DNA of 64,000 bases, from assembly GCA_963693305.1 (NCBI GenBank), contig OY855904.1:35531417-35595416 (forward strand), read 5' to 3'. This DNA is from Meandrina meandrites. Its lineage: Eukaryota; Cnidaria; Anthozoa; Scleractinia; Meandrinidae. Below the pieces are notes generated by a model. The model had not been told where the DNA came from. It made no database searches and was given only the letters and a program-made list of their open reading frames with translations. The position numbers and the translations under genes were made by a program. Positions 56,252-64,000 of this stretch are shown here, piece after piece; within the stretch, counting starts at the first letter, position 1, and every line of letters begins with the position of its first letter.

Positions 56252-56912
56252 CTTAATGTACATGAGTATAAAGCAGGGTCAGAAAATCTTTCCTGGTTGT
56301 TCAACTGTGTGTTTCATGAACTTTATTGAACAAGTTTCACAAATAAAATAAATACACCTTATTCGATGGTTTAACATATAATACGCGCAGATATTTTGTG
56401 AGTTGCGTAGTATTTTTCCGAGTAATCAGCGAAATGTCTGCTCGTATTATAATGTTAAACCATCATATAAGGAATTTATTATTCCACTAAAAATTAAACT
56501 TTGGTTCAGCCATTTTGCCGCTTCGCTTTCAGTCCGTATTTTTGCCCTGTTCTACAGTGTAATAACGTGACATATTTTGCACATTCTTTTGTCCTAGGTA
56601 AAATGGCGCAATAGTGGAATAATAAAATCAAATAAATCAAGAGTCAATGCAAAAGATCTTTGAACTGGAAACTCTGAAGAAAACCAATCCTGTCTTACAG
56701 TACATTGTATAACACAGACATGCAGAAGTAATAACAGATTAGAAGTAGTGTGTAGAAGGGCTCCAGAAATTGCCTCATTTTATGTTGATTTAATCAACAT
56801 GTCCAGACAAATTTAGCCTTGTTTGCATTGAAAATATTATATTAATATAATAATTTATTTTGATAAAAAATTACAATAAAAAATGTTCACTGGCTTAAAA
56901 TGTTAAAAGAAT
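56252..56912. other. region right of last HERC1 exon, nothing coding
   Basis: AT-rich. No further RCC1 exon was found. Around 56,365-56,465 the text ATTATAATGTTAAACCATC/GATGGTTTAACATATAATAC forms an inverted pair, possibly another small MITE. Confidence 0.4.
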
Positions 56913-57153
56913 ATGAGCTTTTTTTCTCATCATGACAAAAGCCATAAGATCATCATAGCTGAGACCCTCCTACACCGAGCAACCAAACTCCCTAATACAG
57001 CACAAGGGAAAAATACCGAAATCAACCACGTCACTGATGCTCTACGAGCTAACAACTATCCCTCTGATATTATTTCTAACATCCTCAAGAAGAAATTTTC
57101 CAAACCACCCACACATGCCATCCCTTCACCAGAAGAACTTGTTTGCATGTTTT

Positions 57154-58039
57154 TAAGCGATGACGTCATTTTATGACGTCATCGGTTAATGCTGTAGAGC
57201 GGAAAAGCGATGGAATTTATGGAATTTTTGGTGTTACGGTGTTACGATTACTCCCTGAATTGAACCGAAGAGCAATGGGAACCAGGTGCATTGTTTGTAT
57301 TCTTTTTGAGATCCGCCATCTTGTTTTTTGGCAAAGGAAGATATTTTTTTGCAGCTTGTATCATCACCGATCGGCAAACCTTATTTCATTTGTAGCTGTT
57401 AAATTGAGATTTCGAGTCTGCAGTGAGTGTTGCACTTTATCAGTTATCGAATAAATTTGGCATAAAGTTAAGAAGTGATGTCTGTCGTGACTGCAGACGA
57501 AGCAACCGATTATTAGCAGTTTTGAAACATCTGTTGAAAAGGTGAGCCATCTTAAACCTTTTTTTAAGCGATGACGATGACGTGATCGATTAATCTCGCC
57601 GTGCGAGTGGACAGGATCTGTTGTTGTCTGTTGTCTGTTGCCTGTTGTGATCAACCGATCTGTAGAATGAACCGAATACTGGGAAAAGAAATCAAGTCAA
57701 CTCAACAAGAAATCGTCGCATAGAACTCAAAGCAAAATACTCCTGGGCCGTTAGAAAGGACTAATTTAAAGCATAAACGAAAGAAACAAATTATATTTGA
57801 TGCGTTCTATAAGATTTAGTAAACAGAAATCTCTCCATTCTTTAAAACAAAAGGTGTAAACAATTTTAGACAGCGTTTGACCTTGCATCGTATATCGTAT
57901 GTCGTATGTCACGCCAAGATAACGCAATTTTTGTTGAACAATCATTCAGCACAGAAGTTGTCAGTTACTTTTATGTACCCTAATTTTTTGACAAATGTCC
58001 TGAAAATTATCAAAGACCCCTTGTGAAACGTCATCGCTT
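57154..58039. mobile_element. probable insertion with AAGCGATGACG inverted ends
   Basis: It begins AAGCGATGACGTCA and ends ACGTCATCGCTT, splitting the Penelope coding sequence. An AAGCGATGACGATGACGTG copy lies inside near 57,566. No gene inside. The target duplication is unclear. Confidence 0.5.
57160..57186. promoter_or_regulatory. palindrome with two CRE sites
   Basis: GATGACGTCAT and ATGACGTCATC are separated by three T, so two perfect TGACGTCA (CRE/ATF) sites sit in an inverted pair. Regulatory activity is inferred from the consensus only. Confidence 0.5.
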
Positions 58040-58666
58040 CTGCATGCATCGCGTGCCGTTTATTTTAAATGGGCTGTGCCTCTAGAGAATTCTAACAGTT
58101 ACGCTGTCCTTCCTTTCATCAATGGTGTCACGCAACCACTAACAAGAATTCTTCGAAGACACAAAATTCAAGTCATTAATAAGCCCTTGAAAACTCTACA
58201 ACAGGAGTTTCCTTCTCCCAAATTCAGACCATCTACTGAACATCAACCGAACCTGGTTTACAAAATACCCTGTGCCAATTGTGGTTGGTGCTATATAGGT
58301 GAAACTGGCCATTGCTTTGAAACTCGCAAGAAAGAACATATCAGGAATGTCAAAACCTGTGCTAATGGCTCAAACATTGCGAAACATGCGTGGTCATTCG
58401 ACCATCATATAGACTTTGACAATTCTAGCGTCATTGACAAAGGCTCTTTTCGGATTAGAAAAACTTTGGAAGCTTGGCACACCTCTGCTACTAAGCATGC
58501 TGACAATAACTCCAAGCCGATTCCAAACCAGTATTGTATTCTTTTTAAGAAATAGTCACCTAATTAGCACATTTCCACTTTGCTTTTATTCATATTTTTC
58601 TTTTATCTCACCTTTTTTGTATATATTATATTCATCAAGTGTATTCCATTTTTATCCGTCGAAGGC

Positions 58667-58874
58667 TGTAGAGCGACTGTTGTTACCGTTTTGTAGGGAT
58701 TGCGTTACATCCGGGAGACTAGAATGTATAGCTTAGACCATGTGACTCAGTTGGTTCTCGAAGTGGTCGATCGATTGTAATCGGAGGTTGTTTTCCTGAG
58801 TTTTACTCGGAAGTTTTAGTATTAAAATCGTTGAGTTTCAAGAATCTGTATCAAGTTGATTAGTGGAATCAACA
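58667..58874 (+). repeat. candidate 5' LTR of the BEL/Pao element
   Basis: 208 bp starting TGTAGAGCG and ending CAACA, immediately followed by TTTGGTCCTTCGGACGCCGG, which fits the leader usually seen after BEL/Pao LTRs. Without the 3' copy the limits are provisional. Confidence 0.5.
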
Positions 58875-59016
58875 TTTGGTCCTTCGGACGCCGGATTATC
58901 GCTTCGGTGGAGATTGTGGATGTGTTGGAGTCGAAATATTTGGAATTTGCAAGAGTGACATTTTGCCGCGTGTGCTAACACCGAAGAGCAAGAAGTTTAT
59001 TTGTATTGTCAGAAGT

Positions 59017-60259
59017 ATGGAAAATCTGGAGAAGCTGAAAAAGGATAAACGGTCGCTTAAATCAAGTCTTACAAAATATTTGAACGAGTTAGCCGTGGAA
59101 TTATCGCTGGAATCGCCGAAGAACAAAAGAATTGTGGATAGGCTGAATGACATCGAAAAGAGACGGGACGAATTGCTGGAATTACTGGAGAATCTTCAAG
59201 CCTTGTACAAAGAAAGTAAAGAAACGGCGAATGTAGCGTCAATTGAGGAGGAAGCCGATGGTATAGTGGACCGTGTCGATAACGAAACGAGGGGAGCTCG
59301 GTTGTTTTTAGCGAAAGGAGTCGCTAAGAGTAGCGAAGGAAATTCTAATGCTCAGAGCAAAGGCGGGAAGGATAACACGAGTGCGAAGGATAGTCACGTG
59401 GCCGACCCAAACAAACAGCTCGAGCGGATTCGAATTCCTAAATTTTCGGGCGATAAGATGAAATATTCTTCTTGGTGGGCAGCGTTTTCAAGTTGCGTTG
59501 ATGAAACTTCTTTATCACCACAGTTTAAAATGTTGCGGCTGGAAAGTTGTTTGGAAGGCGAGGCGGCGGCTACGGTGAAAGGTTTGGGTTATTCGTCGGC
59601 GGCTTATGAGGCAGCAAAAACGAGATTGAATCGAAAATACGGAGGAAATCGGCGACAGGTTCAAGCGCATATTGACGAGCTAAGGAAAATGAAATCCATT
59701 AATTAAATGAAATTCATTAATTTTTAGGGTTAGGTTTGCTGACCTAGTGGAGAGGACAGTGGTTACTTTAAAGGAAAATAAACATACCTCTGATCTCGAA
59801 GGTGGAACTCTATATGCTATTGTGCTAGAGAAAATTCCCCAATCTCTACTCAGCCAGTACTACAGATGGGTAAAAGAAAAGGGAAAACTGGAGTCTCTTG
59901 AGGAATTGCGAGAGTGGGTCGCTGAAGAGGCAGAATACCAAGTTCATGCATCAGAGGTAAAGAATGGTGTTTCTAGTGCATGAGGAAGGCAGGTCAAGTG
60001 GCCACGGTCATATTTCGGGACTGGAGACAAGCGTGACCGTCCTTGCAAGGTGTGCAACCAAAAACACCCAATTTGGAAGCGCGAGGTGCTCAAAGGAATG
60101 GAAAATAAGAAGAAGTGGGAGACAGCAAAGAAGCTTGGCCTGTGTTATCGTTGCTTAGGAAAAGGGCACCTGGGTGAGGAATGTCGTTGGAGCAAAGAGT
60201 GTGGTATTGATGGGTGCAAGGAACATCACCACCAGACACTTCATCCAAAGTCTGCCTGA
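59017..60259 (+). pseudogene. BEL/Pao gag, broken
   Basis: Starts MENLEKLKK at 59,017. It has an N-terminal coiled coil, then LERIRIPKFSGDKMKYSSWW, a standard Pao gag motif. A tandem duplication of about 18 bp (AAATGAAATYCATTAATT) introduces a TAA at 59,704-59,706 and shifts the frame. A TGA at 59,981-59,983 is a second break. The CCHC knuckle LCYRCLGKGHLGEEC follows near 60,140. Confidence 0.82.
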
Positions 60260-61850
60260 TTTCACGGAGGGGAATACGGATGCATCTAATGTGAATGGAA
60301 ACGAGTCAAGTACGTATGAAACAGTGAAAGAACATGAACAGCAAAGAATTGCCCTTCGCACTGTTCCAGTTATTCTGAAACATCGGGCCAAGCGATTGCA
60401 AGTTAATTGCTTTTTAGATGAAGGGAGTGATACGACTTATGTCAATGAAGATGTTGTGGAAGAATTAGGTATGGAAGGTCCGAAAGAGAAAGTCACCATT
60501 AATGTTGCAAATGACCAGAAAGTGGATCTTATGTCAGCCACTATGGAGATTGGATTGGAGAGTTTAGATGGTCGAGTAGACACTGTTATTGTAGCGAAGA
60601 CATCACACAACATTTGTGGAGGCATGAAACCTACTAACTGGTTACAGATAAGAGATCAGTGGAAACATTTAAGGAACATTCCCTTTCCAAAACTTGGGAA
60701 GAGAAGCAAGATCGACGTCCTCATTGGCTCTGATTATTACAATCTGCTATTTCCCATGAAGGAAGTTCGTGGAGGCAATGGTGAGTCTAGTGCTAGACTG
60801 TGTCCACTAGGGTGGACAGCTGTTGGTACCATTGATGTGTGTGGGCGAGAGGAGCCATGTAGCACAGGATTCCTTCACACTTATCGGATGCAGAAGTCGG
60901 ACAGTAATGATGGAGAGCTAAACAATCTGATGAAGCAATTTTGGAGCCTAGAGTCTATTGGCATCACACCTCGAGCAGATCGACAACTGACCCCCAATGA
61001 GAAGCTCGCCGTAAACAAAGTTGGCGAATCCTTGAGATTCACTGGAGAAAGATATGAAGTTGCTGTGCCTTGGAAAGACGACAGACCGCATTTGCAATCC
61101 AACCGGCAGATGGCAGAAAAGCGCCTTCGCTCAGTTGAAAAGAAATTGATGCAGGATGAGAGCCTTGCTCAGGTGTACCAATCAGTGATTGATGACTACA
61201 TAAGCAAAGAATACATACGAGAAGTTCCTGAGGTGGAGCCTAAACCGTCGTCAGAATGGTTCCTTCCGCACTTCCCGGTGGTTCGCCCAGAGAAGTCCAC
61301 AACCAAAGTTCGGATCGTATTCGATGGCTCGGCTCAGCAAGGCGGAAAGAGTTTGAACAGTGAATCGCTACCAGCTCCTAAGTTGCAAAGTGACGTTGTG
61401 GATATTTTAGTGAAGTTCAGGAAGGAATCATTTGCATTAGTTGGCGACGTGACGCAAATGTATCATCAACTAATTCTCAGACCAGTTGACAGGCCCCTGC
61501 ACAGGTTTCTGTATAGGAAGTTAGACTGTGATGATTCGCCCAGGGTGTACGAATTTCAGAGGTTCATTTTCGGAGGTTGTTATTGCCCATTTTGTGTTCA
61601 ATATGTTTGGCAAAAACATGCAGAGCTTAACATGGAGACGTACCCATTGGCAGCCAAAGCAGTGTTGGAGCATTGCTATATGGACGACCTCATGCCTTCG
61701 GCACCAACAGTAGAAGAAGCTAAAGAAACAAGGAAACAGCTGAGCGAATTAGGTGACAAGGCAGGATTCCACATTCGAAAGTGGGTATCAAATGATGTTG
61801 ATGTGATTGCTGATATAAAGGAAGAAGACAGAGCTTCTGAGATAGATTAA
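60260..61850 (+). pseudogene. BEL/Pao pol, first part: aspartic protease and reverse transcriptase
   Basis: In a different frame from gag. Protease motif NCFLDEGSDTTYVNEDVVEE, then RT with VRIVFDGSAQQGG, VGDVTQMYHQLIL and HCYMDDLM. The frame closes with an in-frame TAA at 61,848-61,850 and resumes after it without a shift. Confidence 0.85.
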
Positions 61851-61862
61851 GAGAAGAGAGAG

Positions 61863-63470
61863 TTGCCAACAACCAAGACCCTGGGTGTTCTTTGGAGTGC
61901 AACAGATGACAAATTCTTCTTTCGGCACTCGTTGCAGCTGGATGGATTTGAATTCACCAAAAGAACTGTTTTAAAGAAAACAGCTACCGTGTACGACCCA
62001 CTAGGTTTCTTGTCACCTTACACAATGAGATCAAAGTTATTGATGCAGAAAGCATGGCTAGAAGCAGGAGCATGGGATGATTTGTTGCCAAAACATCATC
62101 AGCAAGAATGGATTAAGTGGTTTCAAGAGTTGAATGACCTCGAGCTAGTGAAAATCCCGAGGTGTTTGAAAGATCCTGGGACTAATGTGGTAGAGCTGCG
62201 CATCCATACATTCACCAACGCCTCTGAAAGTGCATATGCAGCTGCAGTCTACGCACGTCATGTCTACGAGAACGGTGATGTTACTGTTAGATTGATTGCA
62301 TCAAAGTCCAGGCTTGCACCGTTAAAAGCTGTTAGCATCCCCAGACTGGAGCTCCTGGGTGCGCTCATCGGTACACGACTGACAATGCAAATTTGCTCAG
62401 CTCTCAAGATATCCACACATGAAGTGACGTACTGGGTGGACAGTGTAAACGTGGGATACTGGATCCGAAGTCAAAGCAGAGAATACAAGCCGTTCGTAGC
62501 TCATAGAGTGGGGGAGATCCACGAGTGTTCAGCTCCAAATCAGTGGCGCTATGTACCCACCAAGGTAAACCCAGCAGACCATGGAACGAGAGGCCTGACA
62601 GTGAAAGAATTAGCAGACACAAGTCAGTGGTGGAATGGACCTGAGTTCCTGAAGAGGTCAGAAGAAGAGTGGCCTGAGTGCAAGTTCGATGTGCCAACAT
62701 CTGAAGAAAGTCTTGAGTTAAAAAGAGGAAAGGAAGTTTCAGCAAAGGAGACTTGTAGCTTTGAAATTACCAGGGGAGGAGAAAAGAATGCCGGCGGGGA
62801 CAATGTCAGAGAAGAAGGAGTTTGGCGGTTAAATCCCTCAAGATATTCAAAATGGTATTGGGTTAAACAGAATGGAGAACTAGAACTTGGCTTGTCTCTC
62901 GTAAGAGTAAGAGCCTGGGTACACCGATTTACTGCAAACTGTAGGAGACCAGCCGATCAAAGATTGAAGTGCGAACTTACGCCATTGGAACTTCAAGATG
63001 CTGAAGAAGCTATTATTAAGGAAGTGCAGACAGAGGCATATGCAGCAGAGATGGATGCGCTGAGAAGAAACAAGCAGATCCCAAGACGAAGTACACTGGC
63101 ACCGCTGAACCCAGTATTGGTTAATGGAATTATGAGATCAAACACAAGATTACAACATGCTGATAATCTTCCCTACGAGGTGAAGTGTCCAATCATTCTG
63201 CCGAAGAGGAATCAAGTAACAGGACTGATTGTCAAGTACTACCATGAATCAGAAGGTCATCGGATGGGGCTTAATTATACCATCAATCACCTGCGCGCAA
63301 AATATTTTGTGGTCCATGCACGGGAACAAGTTAAAAGGGTGATGAGAGAATGTTTGGAGTGTGCAAAGCGATTTCGATCGAGGCCAGCTTGTCAGCAGAT
63401 GGCACCATTACCAAGGATTAGACTACAGCAGTTATCTAGACCCTTCACCAACTGTGCAGTTGATTTTATT
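61863..63470 (+). pseudogene. BEL/Pao pol, second part: RNase H region and integrase N-terminus
   Basis: Contains KKTATVYDPLGFLSPYTMRS, a Pao signature, an RNase-H-like PRLELLGALIGTRL...VTYWVDSVNV stretch, and the HHCC zinc-binding region of integrase (HESEGH, CLECAKRF). It stops when the insert at about 63,465 interrupts the first catalytic Asp region (AVDF). Confidence 0.85.
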
Positions 63471-63620
63471 TATTTATTTATTTATTTATTTAAGGATTCG
63501 TACAAAGTACAGGTGCTTAACAATAGGACGTAGGTCCCCTACTTGGTTAAAACACCCACACCCAGCCCCCTAAAAAATATCCCGAAAAAAACCCTTCCCT
63601 GACCCGACTAAACTACTAAC
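63465..63620 (-). mobile_element. small retroposon insertion with (TTTA)n
   Basis: About 155 bp separating AVDF and the GGPYLTKQG continuation of the integrase. It starts with TTTATTTATTTATTTATT on the plus strand, so on the minus strand it would end in an (AAAT)n tail, as SINE/LINE tails do. Source family not recognised. Confidence 0.55.
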
Positions 63621-64000
63621 TACTTGGGGGACCCTACTTGACCAAGCAAGGACCGGGCAGAGTACGAGCAAAGCGATACTTGTGTTTATTCCTCTGCCTA
63701 CAGACACATTGCTGCCATCTGGAGCTAGCCTCGTCCTTGGACACTGACGCATTTCTCAATGCATTTGTACGCATGACAGCTAGGAGGGGATGGCCTCAGC
63801 AGATGTTAAGTGATAATGGGACAAACTTTGTAGGCGCGTCAAATGAGCTAAAGGACTTAGTCTCAACAATTGACCAAGACAAGATGCAACGGATGACCTC
63901 CAACAAAGGTGTGACGTGGAAATGGAATCCACCAGATGGGCCGCATTTTGGCAGAGTTTTTGAGTCAATGATTAAGTCGGCTAAACGTGCAATAGCTGCG
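63621..64000 (+). pseudogene. BEL/Pao integrase core, continued to window end
   Basis: The frame resumes with RYLCLFLCLQTHCCHLELAS, then a SDNGTNFVG motif (second catalytic Asp) and WNPPDGPHFGRVFESMIKSA (catalytic Glu region). Open to the last base, so the gene continues beyond 64,000. Confidence 0.82.

Larger units (their letters stand above)
56913..58558 (+). mobile_element. Penelope-like element fragment interrupted by an insertion
   Basis: The first piece (56,913 to about 57,150) encodes a post-RT linker (ALRANNYPSDIISNILKKKF). The second (about 58,055-58,558) encodes AVLPFINGVTQPLTRIL and then a GIY-YIG-type endonuclease (LVYKIPCANCGWCYIGETGH, RKKEHIRN). This order is that of the C-terminus of Penelope-like elements. 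The RT core is missing. The two pieces share a frame logic that is broken by about 0.9 kb of unrelated sequence. Confidence 0.8.
58667..64000 (+). mobile_element. BEL/Pao LTR retrotransposon, decayed, truncated by window end
   Basis: Order: LTR, gag with coiled coil and CCHC knuckle, aspartic protease, reverse transcriptase (YMDD), RNase H-like region, integrase. Several stops, frame changes and one insertion show a dead copy. It runs past the right edge, so the 3' LTR is not seen. Confidence 0.88.

Noticed and set aside
288..56251. Alternative identity HERC2
   Set aside because: A SPRY domain before a UBA-like segment, a Zn motif and WD40 repeats is the HERC1 plan; no ZZ, DOC or cytochrome b5 motif was seen.
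57190..57290. A second BEL LTR (TGTAGAGCG also occurs here)
   Set aside because: Similarity to 58,667 is limited to nine bases and scattered short matches.

Overview
The window is nuclear DNA of an intron-rich, AT-rich invertebrate. A cnidarian such as a stony coral or anemone is the best guess: the split-gene architecture, a coral-style Polinton, a Penelope-like element, a BEL/Pao retrotransposon and many short foldback elements all fit. That assignment is inference; the sequence alone does not name a species.

Host gene: one gene covers about 0.3-56.3 kb on the minus strand. I could place 37 consecutive coding exons (7,893 nt, about 2,630 codons) with GT/AG borders and reading phase that stays compatible at every junction. 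In order they give RCC1 repeats, a long helical region, a SPRY domain, a UBA-like segment, a C2H2-like Zn motif and the start of WD40 repeats. That is the order of the giant HECT E3 ligase HERC1. The first exons lie beyond the right side of the window, and the second RCC1 domain and the HECT domain lie beyond the left edge.

Polinton: 13,009-29,324 (16,316 bp) is a nearly complete Maverick/Polinton (adintovirus-like) element inserted in the intron that divides the SPRY coding region. It has TIRs of about 340 bp and a 5-bp flanking repeat GATGT. It carries protein-primed DNA polymerase B, integrase, A32-like packaging ATPase, adenain-like protease, double-jelly-roll major capsid, penton-like minor capsid, a collagen-like fibre candidate, a PLA2-like protein, a two-TM protein and several accessory genes. 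Integrase, ATPase and both capsid genes are open. Polymerase (in-frame stop plus frameshift), protease (frameshift) and fibre (single in-frame TGA) are broken. Unusual points are a 205-bp near-perfect palindrome at each tip, TIR-borne promoters reaching the first codon of the gene at each end, a TATATA-type motif right next to most start codons, and a short palindromic repeat near several gene 3' ends.

Other repeats: HERC1 introns hold nested non-autonomous DNA elements, each with its own short-motif array (GTTTAACG, GATATCG, GTATAC at 11-bp spacing, AAACATGTTT, GCGCTTATT). There are also two LINE fragments, SINE and tRNA-like sequences, and foldbacks. Beyond 56.3 kb no host exon was found. 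That part holds a Penelope-like fragment interrupted by another insertion, then a decayed BEL/Pao element (LTR, gag, protease/RT/RNase H, integrase) that runs off the right edge.
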